From: Robertmurraya sp. FSL R5-0851 | GTDB taxonomy: Bacteria; Bacillota; Bacilli; Bacillales; Cytobacillaceae | Assembly: GCF_038002965.1 (NCBI RefSeq) | Contig: NZ_JBBOOE010000001.1 | Coordinates: forward strand, 3,019,001-3,083,000 | Direction of reading: 5' to 3' | Length of the DNA: 64,000 bases | Shown: positions 37,990 through 46,615 of the stretch, one piece after another | Numbering within the stretch: the stretch's first letter is position 1 | How the letters are laid out: each line of letters opens with the position of its first letter | Program-made: the position numbers and the translations under genes | Notes under the pieces: model-generated | The model's database searches: none | What the model saw: the letters and a program-made list of their open reading frames with translations, nothing else | Told to the model about the DNA's origin: nothing

Positions 37990-38898
37990 TTACATTCTAG
38001 TTTTTAACCAACTTTCCCACTCATTTCGTGAGGTACCTAAAATGTGTTCATGATATTTGAGTTTTTCTTTTTCAGAAATGGTATCAAACGCAAAGCCGCC
38101 TAATCCAATATGTATGTACTCATAGCTCTTCACCAAGTTCTCTGTGAGTTGAAGTGTTGCGCTAACATTATCCTTCATTGTACAGGAAAAGAAGATAAAT
38201 TTTGGCTTCACAATCTTAATAACCTCATCTATATCTTTTTCAGCTATACTTGCCCCCAAATAAATGACCTCAAATCCTCTACGTCTTAAGAATAACGTAA
38301 AAATTAGCAGGCCAAGCTCATGCCACTCTCCTGGTCCACAAACTGCAATCGCCTTTGGCATCATTGGATTTTGCGGAAAGGAGTGCAAAATCATCCCTAT
38401 TCTTGATCGGAGAATAGAAGAGGCAAAGTGTTCATGTGCAGTGGTGATTTTAGAATTTTCCCATAAATCACCAATTTTTACAAGTAATGTACCCAAAATA
38501 TCTACTAATACCTTATCCACTGTAAAAAAGCTAAATGCTTGATTAATGATGTCATGTGCTGTTTTTTCGTCAAAGACAAGTAGTGATTGAAGTAACTTGT
38601 CCGCCATAGCAATTGATTGGTCAACACCTGTTTGAACAAGTAAGAGACCTTCTTTTTCTTCAAGTTCATTATTTTCAAGTAACGTAACAGCTTGACTTAT
38701 CGTAAATCCTTTATTCACTTTATCTTGAAGCCATCTTAATATTCTTACATGTTCTTCCGTGTAAAGACGATGTCCCGATTCGTTTCTTTTTGGGGCTACC
38801 ATCTGATAACGCCTTTCCCATGCTCGTAGCGTTCCTGCTTGAATTCCTAACATTTTTGAGACCGCTTTTATATTATATTTTCCATCTTCTGTCTCCAT
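37990..38898 (-). CDS. MerR-family regulator with cobalamin-binding domain (CarH/LitR-like)
   Basis: A 302-residue transcription factor with an N-terminal MerR winged helix (residues 7-75: SKMLGIQAGTLRAWERRYQM, then ESGHRLYTEEHVRIL), a four-helix cap, and a C-terminal B12-binding Rossmann domain. The CarH adenosylcobalamin signature W-x9-EH is present (Trp146, Glu156, His157). So is the cobalamin-binding ExHxxG motif (Glu191, His193, Gly196). This group represses genes in the dark as adenosylcobalamin tetramers and releases DNA in light. The residue after Trp146 is Glu, where Thermus CarH has the His that ligates cobalt after light exposure. No target operon is evident nearby. A strong promoter precedes it. 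Confidence 0.85.
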   Translation of the reverse strand: METEDGKYNIKAVSKMLGIQAGTLRAWERRYQMVAPKRNESGHRLYTEEHVRILRWLQDKVNKGFTISQAVTLLENNELEEKEGLLLVQTGVDQSIAMADKLLQSLLVFDEKTAHDIINQAFSFFTVDKVLVDILGTLLVKIGDLWENSKITTAHEHFASSILRSRIGMILHSFPQNPMMPKAIAVCGPGEWHELGLLIFTLFLRRRGFEVIYLGASIAEKDIDEVIKIVKPKFIFFSCTMKDNVSATLQLTENLVKSYEYIHIGLGGFAFDTISEKEKLKYHEHILGTSRNEWESWLKTRM

Positions 38899-38932
38899 TG
38901 TCTTTCCTCCGTATAACTCGTAGCATACTCAC

Positions 38933-38962
38933 ATTATACAGTTCATATAAAAAATGTGTAAA
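38933..38962 (-). promoter_or_regulatory. Sigma-A promoter of the cobalamin-dependent regulator
   Basis: On the minus strand TTTACA (38957-38962), an 18-bp spacer and a perfect TATAAT (38933-38938), about 40 bp upstream of the ATG. A second ATACA element flanks the -35 box (TATACAAAGTTTACA). It could be a regulator binding site, but this is only suggestive. Confidence 0.7.
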
Positions 38963-38980
38963 CTTTGTATAGGCTGATAC

Positions 38981-39763
38981 TTACACTTGATCTTTATTAG
39001 AAATGGAAATGAAGTGCGTTTCAGCTCTTGCGCCTAGCCTTAGTGGCATAGCAGTCGTTCCATAGCCATTACTTACAAGAAGTGAGGTGTTTTCTAACTG
39101 TTGAAATCCCCCTACCTCATACGGTCCGAATCCAAATATTCTAATTTGTCCTCCATGAGTATGACCACTCAACACTAACGAAATTCGGTCTTGTGCCTGT
39201 ATCTTTTCCGTAATTCTAGGATTATGGCTGACGAGTATACGAAAACCCTCCTCTTGGGCATCCTGAAGTGCTAAGTCCAACCGATCTCTCTTTAATTGAA
39301 GATCATCAACTCCAAGTAGGACCATCATTTCTCCTGCTTCTGATTCAAAGGAAACCGCTGTATTATCTAAAATCTTCACTCCGTTATCAAGAAGCAAAGC
39401 ATCCAGCTCATGATAATCGACCTCATAATCATTATTTCCCCAAACAAAATACAATGGTCCCAACTGCTTGAGAAGGGTAAGATTGTGTCTAACCTTTTGA
39501 AAATCGACTCCTTTTTCAAGAAGGTCACCACCAATGATTACTAAGTCTACCTGTCCTTTTGCTTTTACATCCTGTATTATTTTGTCAGAGACTTGGCGCT
39601 TATGAATATCCGATATAAAAAAGAGCTTTAGTTCACCAAAGCTCTTAGGAAACTCTGAAAAAGTAAAATGATGGGTTTGAACTTTATTTCGAAATGCCTC
39701 TTTGTACATAAAAATAAGGAGCGAGAATGCCACTATAACTAACGCATAAAATAAGAACTCCAT
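38981..39763 (-). CDS. ypbG: Membrane-anchored metallophosphoesterase YpbG
   Basis: A 260-residue calcineurin-like phosphoesterase. After one N-terminal membrane helix (residues 3-20) it shows the full dinuclear metal motif series: ISDIHK, GGDLLEKG, WGNNDYE, SHNPR and SGHTHGGQI. The substrate is unknown for this family. AGGAGG lies 5 bases before ATG 39763. Next to it is a hypothetical membrane gene 17 bp away, so the two may be co-transcribed. Confidence 0.9.
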   Translation of the reverse strand: MEFLFYALVIVAFSLLIFMYKEAFRNKVQTHHFTFSEFPKSFGELKLFFISDIHKRQVSDKIIQDVKAKGQVDLVIIGGDLLEKGVDFQKVRHNLTLLKQLGPLYFVWGNNDYEVDYHELDALLLDNGVKILDNTAVSFESEAGEMMVLLGVDDLQLKRDRLDLALQDAQEEGFRILVSHNPRITEKIQAQDRISLVLSGHTHGGQIRIFGFGPYEVGGFQQLENTSLLVSNGYGTTAMPLRLGARAETHFISISNKDQV

Positions 39764-39780
39764 ATATCCTCCTCTTTATT

Positions 39781-40173
39781 TTATTCTTTACTTTCTCGAA
39801 GAAGCTCGTAATCTAATGAAATCATACCATAAAGCAATGAGAAACTAAAAAAAGCAACAGCTGGCCATAGAGAGACCATTGCTAGTAAATAAAAACTTAA
39901 ACACACCAAAAATAATAAAAGAAACTCAAGTTTTAATAGCTTTCCCCTCAACCTGCTTACAACCATCATTTCAACGCCGTTCTTAATTAAGTCAGCATTT
40001 ATTAAAAACCCAATAAAAAACGCTAAAATAGAAGCAAGAAAAGGAACAGGACTTAATACCACCTCTACAATAATATCTGATAAGTTATTTGGAAAATGGA
40101 TAGGTATCCATACAATAAATAATAATCCACATATATATCCGAAGAAAAGTTTCAACAGTTTTTTCACATACAC
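39781..40173 (-). CDS. Hypothetical membrane protein
   Basis: A 130-residue integral membrane protein that I do not recognise. It has about four hydrophobic segments, beginning LFFGYICGLLFIVWIPI, then PVPFLASILAFFIGFLI, and a long pair around LEFLLLFLVCLSFYLLAMVSL and WPAVAFFSFSLLYGMI. Positive loops (KLLK, SRLRGKLLK) set the topology. The GTG at 40173 has GGGAGGG 6 bases upstream; 17 in-frame residues before it lack a site. Together with the CBS protein gene it fills a gap between ypbG and ypbF that is absent from my memory of B. subtilis. Confidence 0.65.
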   Translation of the reverse strand: MYVKKLLKLFFGYICGLLFIVWIPIHFPNNLSDIIVEVVLSPVPFLASILAFFIGFLINADLIKNGVEMMVVSRLRGKLLKLEFLLLFLVCLSFYLLAMVSLWPAVAFFSFSLLYGMISLDYELLRESKE

Positions 40174-40235
40174 AAAAATCCCTCCCATAAACAATGTATG
40201 AGAGGAATCAATCTTGTTACACATTTATCTAATAA

Positions 40236-40571
40236 TTAGTCTTCATGTATGTGTAGAATCCGAAAACCAAAATCCTTTAGATCTAACAATAAATTCTCAA
40301 AGATTTCATTTCCTTCCAGAAAGCGATCTTGATGTGTTGCAATTTGTGAGACAGTAGTATTTGTTAAATACTCATCCTTTGTTTGCTGGCTTTTAAAATA
40401 ATTTTCATAAATGCTGTATCTTGTAACTGTTCCTACATAAGTTGGTCCATCTAACACGGGCAACCCATCAATTTGTTCTTCCTCAAGTTTAGTAAGCGCA
40501 CTTAACAAAGTGTCTTGATGAGAAACAACATGACACTGATGCTTTGGAATCATAATACTTTTTACGAACAT
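40236..40571 (-). CDS. Two-CBS-domain protein, stand-alone
   Basis: A 111-residue protein that is essentially one CBS pair, beginning MFVKSIMIPKHQCHVV, with GLPVLDGPTYVGTVTRYSIY as the first CBS hairpin. The second CBS unit (NTTVSQIATHQDRFLEGNEI) looks short and ends in an acidic LHIHED tail. CBS pairs bind adenine nucleotides or derivatives and sense energy or c-di-AMP; no enzyme or transporter is attached. GAGGTG lies 6-7 bases before ATG 40571; an in-frame GTG three codons earlier is inside that site. The neighbouring membrane gene may be its partner, by context only. Confidence 0.75.
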   Translation of the reverse strand: MFVKSIMIPKHQCHVVSHQDTLLSALTKLEEEQIDGLPVLDGPTYVGTVTRYSIYENYFKSQQTKDEYLTNTTVSQIATHQDRFLEGNEIFENLLLDLKDFGFRILHIHED

Positions 40572-40650
40572 GTCAATCACCTCAGGAAAGAGTAAATGTC
40601 TTCCATATTTTATTCGTCATTAAGGGTAAAAAATCCTTTTTCATCAAATC

Positions 40651-41109
40651 CTATTTACTTTCATGATAAAGGTTTATGTCAAAGTTTTTCTTCATCATTT
40701 CAAATACTTTGTGACGGTTTTTCCACTCATCTTCTTTTTTCCAAAGGTCCTTACTTTTGTCAATGATTTCACATCGAAGTGCATGATATTCCTTTTCGGC
40801 TTTCTCACGCTTTTCTCGAAGTAAATTCATAAATCCATATAATCCAACAATGATGACAAGGACATAAAGATTACTTGATTGATTAACAAATTGTGAAAAC
40901 ATGGATGCAAAAGAATACGAGTACGGAGTCAGTACTACTTTATAAAGATAGTAAAAATAAAAAAAACAGAGAAAAATGGTCGTCCACATCACAAGTAAAT
41001 GGCGAAGCTTTAATTTATCAAACTTCCTTTTTTTATCTATTACTTTTTGTAACATTTGCCTAGTTGCTTGGTCCGTTCGATCGTCCAATAATAAGATTTC
41101 CGATTCCAT
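40651..41109 (-). CDS. ypbF: YpbF family membrane protein (DUF2663)
   Basis: A 152-residue protein with a charged N-terminal helix (DQATRQMLQKVIDKKRKFD), two transmembrane helices (about residues 42-65 and 83-100) and a C-terminal coiled-coil tail rich in K and E (REKREKAEKEYHALR). It matches YpbF in domain plan and position. AGGGTAGAAT is a modest ribosome site. Function is unknown. It lies 66 bp upstream of the CBS gene, with no terminator seen between. Confidence 0.8.
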   Translation of the reverse strand: MESEILLLDDRTDQATRQMLQKVIDKKRKFDKLKLRHLLVMWTTIFLCFFYFYYLYKVVLTPYSYSFASMFSQFVNQSSNLYVLVIIVGLYGFMNLLREKREKAEKEYHALRCEIIDKSKDLWKKEDEWKNRHKVFEMMKKNFDINLYHESK

Positions 41110-41167
41110 TATTCTACCCTCCCCCTATCAAATAAATATGAACTTGTCCGACGTTTTATGATGATTC

Positions 41168-41203
41168 AAAAAAAAGAGCTAAGCCATTTGTATGGCCCAG
41201 CTC
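41168..41203 (-). terminator. Intrinsic terminator of ypbE
   Basis: GAGCT/AGCTC and GCCAT/ATGGC stacked stems with a TTGT loop, followed by eight T residues on the minus strand, 3 bp after the ypbE stop codon. Confidence 0.85.
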
Positions 41204-41206
41204 AGG

Positions 41207-41905
41207 TTACTTACTTAGCGGTATGGTTAAGGTTTGTCCAACTGTTATTTCGTTTGATGGTAATGAATTTGCCTTCTTAATAATATCAATACCAGACTGT
41301 GATTTATAGTACTTCATAGCCAGTCTAAATATGGTTTCTCCTCGCTGAACTTTATGGTAAACAACTGTTTGATCTACAGGCTCTGCTTTTGTGTTTGAAT
41401 TAGTTGAGCTTTCTGGAGTAATCGTTGTTTCTTGGACAGTTTCGATACTATTGGCCCGTTCCGCATTTGCAGATTCTTCAACAGCACTTGCTTCTGCTCC
41501 TCCATTCTCGTCCGCCACTGCTTCTTCTGTTACCGTATTTTCTTCCTCTACCTCTTCGGCAATATCCTCTTCTGCATCCGTATAATAAACAGCTTCTGCT
41601 CCCTTACTTTCTTCAACCGTCGAACTAACCGATGATTTCTGTGACTCGTTATATGTGTAAATACTAAAAATCACGATTGGAAGTAAGATAAAAAACATAC
41701 CTAGCAAGCGAATAAGGGGATACTTTACTTTTATTTTTGTCTTTTTTTTCAATTGTTTCTGTTTATGAACTCGACTCCTTGGTGGAAGCTTTTCATTTGA
41801 AAGGGTAGTATTTCCATCCTTTGGCGAATCTACTTTTTGATCAACATCCTTCATCCTTTTACGAAGTTTTTCTGCTTGATCTCTAATAGGCTCTTCTTTA
41901 TTCAT
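41207..41905 (-). CDS. ypbE: Single-pass membrane protein with LysM domain, YpbE
   Basis: A 232-residue type II membrane protein. A highly charged cytoplasmic region (1-70), one helix (LIRLLGMFFILLPIVIFSIY), a long acidic Ser/Glu/Ala/Val-rich spacer (about 95-175), then a C-terminal LysM domain (KVQRGETIFRLAMKYY with NEITVGQTLTIP) that binds peptidoglycan. It matches YpbE by order and layout. Start choice is uncertain: ATG 41905 or GTG 41914; neither is well spaced from AGAGGA, and both overlap the end of ypbD. Function is unknown, but cell-wall attachment is likely. Confidence 0.82.
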   Translation of the reverse strand: MNKEEPIRDQAEKLRKRMKDVDQKVDSPKDGNTTLSNEKLPPRSRVHKQKQLKKKTKIKVKYPLIRLLGMFFILLPIVIFSIYTYNESQKSSVSSTVEESKGAEAVYYTDAEEDIAEEVEEENTVTEEAVADENGGAEASAVEESANAERANSIETVQETTITPESSTNSNTKAEPVDQTVVYHKVQRGETIFRLAMKYYKSQSGIDIIKKANSLPSNEITVGQTLTIPLSK

Positions 41906-42500
41906 TTCTTTCACGTTCCTCTCTTATCCTCTCTTTTCTTTTGATAATAAATCCCAATAACGTATCAATAACAAAATGCATCGCAATAGTCACCAGGAGA
42001 TTTCCTGTCCACTCGTATATAACCCCAATTAAGAAACTGAGGAGAGTGATATTCAAAAAGAGAAACCAATTAAATAGATAACGATAATGGATTAAAGCAA
42101 AAATAACGCTAGATACAATCAATCCAAAATGAGTTTGTATGACCCCTCGAAATAGAATTTCTTCACAAGTAGCTACAATTGCTGCAATAAAGAGAATTTC
42201 CCACCATTTTCTCTTCGAAAACAATTTTTCATTCAACCCTCCATCGTCATAATAAGAGGAAGGAAGAAATTTCATAAACATTGCATCTATACAAACGATA
42301 AGTAATCCTGCAGGAACCCCTACCCACCAGATAAAAGGGTCGTTCCAGTCAAAGAGTTCGAGAAAGGACTTCAGACTGTCAAATAATAAACTCCCAATAA
42401 TTACGGAAAGAACCACGAGTATGACTTGTGTCAAGTAGAGGTGTTTTAACAATTCCTTATCTGATAATTCATCAATCAATTCTTCATATTTACTTTTCAT
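41898..42500 (-). CDS. ypbD: CPBP family intramembrane metalloprotease, YpbD
   Basis: A 200-residue membrane protein of the CPBP/ABI family. Motifs CEEILFRGVIQ (EExxxR) and a C-terminal AMHFVIDTLLG (HxxxN/D-type) flank about six transmembrane helices. Members process membrane proteins, prenylated peptides or bacteriocin-related targets; the substrate here is unknown. The start at 42500 (MKSKYEELIDELSDKELLKH) has a weak site and overlaps the end of recS by 11 bp, so it probably relies on translational coupling. Confidence 0.83.
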   Translation of the reverse strand: MKSKYEELIDELSDKELLKHLYLTQVILVVLSVIIGSLLFDSLKSFLELFDWNDPFIWWVGVPAGLLIVCIDAMFMKFLPSSYYDDGGLNEKLFSKRKWWEILFIAAIVATCEEILFRGVIQTHFGLIVSSVIFALIHYRYLFNWFLFLNITLLSFLIGVIYEWTGNLLVTIAMHFVIDTLLGFIIKRKERIREERERNE

Positions 42501-43992
42501 AACTAGTCCCACTCTTCGTAAGTAAGCCCCTCAAATATTCCTTCCACTGAAAAGGCGTAAACTCTACTTCATCTGAACACTTGGTTTTGTATCGATCGTA
42601 AACAATTCCACACACATGACAACAATCGTCTACGGTGCCGTGGGAAACTTCTCCAAAGTAAGAAAGAACCCCTTTACGTTTACACTCCTTCGACTGAATC
42701 CAGTTCAACATCTCCACTATCTTTTTTCTTTTATGCTTTTTTCTAGTGTTAACATACTCTATAAACCGTTCTTTCTCTATTATTAAATCCATACTGTTCG
42801 TTAGACTACGGAGAAAATCCCTTGTTAATCTCCAAGATGTTTCTGTAAATCCCCCCATCTGTTGAATGGATTCCTCCATTTCTTCCCACTCATAAAGCAG
42901 CTGATCTCCAAAATGTCGAAACAACCAACTTATTTGATATTCTGTAGGAAGCTCTCCTTCTGCTAACTGGTAAGGAAGCTGCTCATCATGGGGAGAATAC
43001 AAAAGAATAGATATACTATTCTCCCCATCCCTTCCAGCTCTTCCGATTTCCTGTAAGTAAGACTCTAACTGCAAGGGCATATGAAAATGGATTACAAATC
43101 TCACATTTTCTTTATTGATTCCCATTCCAAAAGCGCTAGTTGCACAAATCACATCAAGCTGCCCTTTAATAAATTGCTGTTGAATCAGTATTCTACTTTC
43201 CTGGTCAAGCCCACCGTGGTATGCCATTGCTCTTGGAACCCCACTGTCCCGAAGAATAACGGCTACTTCTTCAGCTAATTTTTTACTAGAAAAATAGATA
43301 ATTCCTGGACCTTGTAAAAAAGATACCCATTCCAACAGCCTATCAAGCTTTTCTTTTGTATCGTAGACATAGTCTACGACCATTTTAATGTTGGGACGGT
43401 CTACGGAGGACACAAACTCCTCCCACTTGTCTAACTTTAATGTTCGGACAATATCGGACCGAACCTCTTGATCTGCTGTGGCTGTCAAAGCAATCGTTTG
43501 CGGACTACCAAGAGATTCTCGAACGTCACCTAGCTTTAAATAATCAGGCCTAAAATCATAGCCCCACTGCGAAATACAATGTGCCTCATCTACCACAAAT
43601 AAGCTGATGACTAGCTTTTTTAGCTTTGTAACTACGAACTCATTCATTAGCATTTCAGGTGAAATATAAATAAACTTATACGTATGCAATCGACCAAACA
43701 CACGGCCTCTTGTCTCACGGTCTAGAAAAGAATTTATTGCTACTACCCGTTTTTCACCTCGTGACATCATCTGTTCAACTTGGTCCTGCATCAATGAAAG
43801 CAATGGAGTAACTACTACCACTACACCTTCCATTAGATAAGCTGGTAGTTGATAACAAAGTGATTTACCTGTTCCAGTTGGGAGCATTGCAAGGACATTC
43901 TTTCCATTTAACAATGCTTCGACAATCTCTTTTTGGCCCATTTTAAATTGGTTGTAGCCAAAATGGGTCTTTAATTCATATTCTAGCATCAT
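42490..43992 (-). CDS. recS: RecQ-family DNA helicase, short form (RecS)
   Basis: An ATP-dependent 3'-5' helicase in recombination and repair. The 500-residue protein has the RecQ helicase motifs: PTGTGKSLCYQLP (I), DEAHCISQWGYDFRP (II with aromatic-rich loop), ALTATAD (III), CATSAFGMGINKENVRFVIH and QEIGRAGRDG (VI), and a zinc-binding cluster near VDDCCHVCG. The C-terminal HRDC domain is absent, which matches the RecS paralogue (YpbC) of B. subtilis. The ATG overlaps the ypbB stop by 4 bp (ATGA). YpbB carries a helix-turn-helix that may act with it. Confidence 0.92.
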   Translation of the reverse strand: MMLEYELKTHFGYNQFKMGQKEIVEALLNGKNVLAMLPTGTGKSLCYQLPAYLMEGVVVVVTPLLSLMQDQVEQMMSRGEKRVVAINSFLDRETRGRVFGRLHTYKFIYISPEMLMNEFVVTKLKKLVISLFVVDEAHCISQWGYDFRPDYLKLGDVRESLGSPQTIALTATADQEVRSDIVRTLKLDKWEEFVSSVDRPNIKMVVDYVYDTKEKLDRLLEWVSFLQGPGIIYFSSKKLAEEVAVILRDSGVPRAMAYHGGLDQESRILIQQQFIKGQLDVICATSAFGMGINKENVRFVIHFHMPLQLESYLQEIGRAGRDGENSISILLYSPHDEQLPYQLAEGELPTEYQISWLFRHFGDQLLYEWEEMEESIQQMGGFTETSWRLTRDFLRSLTNSMDLIIEKERFIEYVNTRKKHKRKKIVEMLNWIQSKECKRKGVLSYFGEVSHGTVDDCCHVCGIVYDRYKTKCSDEVEFTPFQWKEYLRGLLTKSGTSYEK

Positions 43993-45038
43993 AATAGGTC
44001 ACCAAATTTCGCAATCACTAATCGAATTTGAAAATAATCTACATCTATTATTTCTCGGATTTTCCTCAACTGCTTGGATGAGGCTTTTTGAATCGCCTCT
44101 TTTATCCTTTCCTGAAGTGGCACTTCAACAAATCGGTCAATATTAAATCCGTTCACGAAAAGGGCAATCTCAACGATATGATCTTGAATTGTACTTTCTT
44201 TTAATTTTCTTATTCGGCCGATTTCTACAATCCCTTTTCCTTTCTTTATTAATTCGAATGTTTTTTTGGCAGAAGCTGTTAACTGCTGAAACTCATCAGT
44301 CACTGCCATTCTAGCTAATAATGGATAGGCAGAAGGATTTTCTTCGATTGAACTCATTAAAAAATGAAGCAATGCTTGAAATTGAAATCGATAGTTATTC
44401 TCTTCGATACCAAGCATTTCGATGGTTTGCATTTCCGTTAAACCAATTGACTCAAACCCGGACAATCTTGCAACTAATACGCTTGGGTCAATCTTCAGTT
44501 CTGAAGACTCCAATAAAGCCTGTAATTCCCTTAACAACTCATGAGGAAAGTTCTTGCTGTTTCCTTCCGATGTTGCGAACAAATGCTTAATCCAATTTTG
44601 AGTATCTTTATTTTTCTGAACAGGTATATAGCTTGTTTGATTATTGATTTGATTAGAGCATACTTGAATAAGTAAAGATAATCTTTCCCAAAATTGTAGA
44701 CAATTGTGATACCTTCCTCCTTGCAAGTTTTTCAAGAATGGGTACATTGAATACAATTCATGAATCAAAAGTTGTCCACTTTCGCTAATGCCAACCTGCT
44801 GATCGCCAGAAATATATATAAATTCATGTTTTATTAGTTTGCTTATAATGCTCTCATATTGCTCTCTTGTTAAATGATGTGCTGTATGAAAAAAGGAATC
44901 CAATTGAAAAAGATGTGAGTCCTGTATGGTTTGAGATGATTTTTTCCCATTTAATAAGTGAAACACGCTTGAGCTGCTTCGTTCTTTACCAAGTTTTGAT
45001 AAACAATATAGAACGACGTGTTCAAGAATATTTATCAA
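43989..45038 (-). CDS. ypbB: Helix-turn-helix protein YpbB, RecS partner candidate
   Basis: A 349-residue helical protein. The C-terminal third has a helix-turn-helix of the HTH_40 type (TFELIKKGKGIVEIGRIRKL followed by KESTIQDHIVEIALF), a module found fused to RecQ helicases elsewhere. The start is TTG at 45038 with AAGGTGAGG before it. The stop overlaps the recS start, so the two are co-translated. Function has not been shown; the fused forms suggest it provides DNA binding for the helicase. Confidence 0.83.
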   Translation of the reverse strand: MINILEHVVLYCLSKLGKERSSSSVFHLLNGKKSSQTIQDSHLFQLDSFFHTAHHLTREQYESIISKLIKHEFIYISGDQQVGISESGQLLIHELYSMYPFLKNLQGGRYHNCLQFWERLSLLIQVCSNQINNQTSYIPVQKNKDTQNWIKHLFATSEGNSKNFPHELLRELQALLESSELKIDPSVLVARLSGFESIGLTEMQTIEMLGIEENNYRFQFQALLHFLMSSIEENPSAYPLLARMAVTDEFQQLTASAKKTFELIKKGKGIVEIGRIRKLKESTIQDHIVEIALFVNGFNIDRFVEVPLQERIKEAIQKASSKQLRKIREIIDVDYFQIRLVIAKFGDLL

Positions 45039-45208
45039 TTTACCTCACCTTCGATACTTAGGTTTTTTTGTATTTTTATGTCTATTATTGTAGCATGAAA
45101 TGAGTCGCATTTAATGAATAAAAAATGCCATTAATGTCCAAACCCTTATATGATAAGCATTCTCAATACTTTTTCTATTGAAATGTTGACCATTCAGTTT
45201 TACAATAA

Positions 45209-45532
<324 letters not shown>

Positions 45533-45541
45533 TAAATAAGT

Positions 45542-45572
45542 AAAAGCAACGGCTTCGCCGTTGCTTTTTTTT
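45542..45572. terminator. Terminator of fer
   Basis: AAAAGCAACGGC/GCCGTTGCTTTT with a TTC loop and eight T residues on the plus strand. It also lies just past the ribU stop on the minus strand and could serve both. Confidence 0.9.
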
Positions 45573-45578
45573 GTGTGA

Positions 45579-46163
45579 CTATACAGCTCTACTTTGCACT
45601 TTTTGTTTGTTCATCCATGTTCCCATTCTTGCAAATAAAAGCATAAAAATAACTGATATTAAAATCCCCTTAACAAGGTTAAAAGGAAGTATTGCCGTAA
45701 CAATCATTTGCCTTGTTTCTTCTCCTGACATAGCAGGTGTATTTAAGAAGAATGTATAAGCAGGCAAAATAATGTAATAGTTAAGCACACTCATTAGAAC
45801 TGCCATAGATATTGTACCCACAACTAAGCCAAATGTCATACCTTTTGAGGATTTCACTTTCTGATAAATGTAGTATGTTGGCAATATAAATAGGATACCC
45901 GCAACAAAATTTGCCACGTGGCCAACAGGAACTCCTGTTGCACTTCCAGTTAAAAAATAATCAAGTACGTTTTTTAGAAGTTCAATTAATATTCCAGCTA
46001 CAGGTCCGAGTATTAAAGCACCAATTAAAGCTGGGACATCACTAAAATCCACCATTAAAAACTGCGGAAAAGGTGGAAGTGGAAAATTAAGAAGCATTAA
46101 TACATACGAGATGCTACTTAACATTCCAATCAATACAAGTGTTCTTACGTTAAAACTTTTCAT
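45579..46163 (-). CDS. ribU: Riboflavin ECF transporter S component RibU
   Basis: Membrane substrate-binding subunit that takes up riboflavin with the shared EcfA/A'/T module encoded elsewhere. The 194-residue protein has six hydrophobic segments and the family's MKSFNVRTLVLIGMLSSISY and FLMVDFSDVPALIGALILGP regions. The ATG at 46163 has AAAAGGAGAG upstream; 11 earlier in-frame codons precede that site. Expression should be controlled by the FMN riboswitch and terminator that precede it. B. subtilis calls it ypaA. Confidence 0.95.
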   Translation of the reverse strand: MKSFNVRTLVLIGMLSSISYVLMLLNFPLPPFPQFLMVDFSDVPALIGALILGPVAGILIELLKNVLDYFLTGSATGVPVGHVANFVAGILFILPTYYIYQKVKSSKGMTFGLVVGTISMAVLMSVLNYYIILPAYTFFLNTPAMSGEETRQMIVTAILPFNLVKGILISVIFMLLFARMGTWMNKQKVQSRAV

Positions 46164-46230
46164 TTCCCTCTCTCCTTTTTTTAGGATCCATCTCACCTAA
46201 AGAAGAAAGGTTCAGCATCACGTACCTCAT

Positions 46231-46262
46231 TAAAAAAACCCCAAGCGATTCGCTTGAGGGAG
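46231..46262 (-). terminator. Riboswitch expression-platform terminator before ribU
   Basis: A stem TCAAGCG/CGCTTGG with extra G/C pairs and an AAT loop, followed by seven T residues on the minus strand, between the FMN aptamer and the ribU start. A second hairpin, ACGTTCAAAA/TTTTGAACGT at 46288-46314, lies between and may form the alternative structure. Confidence 0.8.
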
Positions 46263-46327
46263 TTTGATTAGAAGTCACGCTTAATAAACGTTCAAAACTC
46301 TCCTTTTTGAACGTCTGCAGAACCTCC

Positions 46328-46455
46328 ATCTTCTCCCATCCAGACTTTACTGTCGGCTTTGGAATCGCACCAAATCCTGCCCAAAAACCAGGCTCGCGGG
46401 CTTAGAGTGTTACACTCATTACCGCCGGTCGGGAATCACACCCTGCCCCGAAGAT
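46328..46455 (-). ncRNA. FMN riboswitch (RFN element)
   Basis: The minus strand holds the conserved RFN aptamer segments in order: ATCTTCGGGGCAGGGTG, CCCGACCGGCGGTAATGAG, AGCCCGCGAGC, TTTGGTGCGATTCC, AAAGCCGACAGT and AGTCTGGATGGGAGAAGAT. The first and last pair as P1. It lies 165 bp upstream of the ribU start, followed by a terminator, so FMN is expected to switch ribU off by early termination. Confidence 0.96.
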
Positions 46456-46480
46456 AGACCAATATTATATTTTCCACATC

Positions 46481-46509
46481 ATTATAGCTTAGTTCGTATT
46501 TTTTGTGAA
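46481..46509 (-). promoter_or_regulatory. Sigma-A promoter of the ribU riboswitch transcript
   Basis: On the minus strand TTCACA (46504-46509), a 17-bp spacer and a perfect TATAAT (46481-46486) lie about 26 bp upstream of the aptamer. One mismatch to consensus in total. Confidence 0.8.
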
Positions 46510-46615
46510 GAAGTTTGCATTCTGAGTGAATTATTTTTTGTCCTTCTTTTGTATTTGTGTTAAATTATTAAAGTATATATACATACGAAATTGATTAATT
46601 TTAAAGGAGATAATC

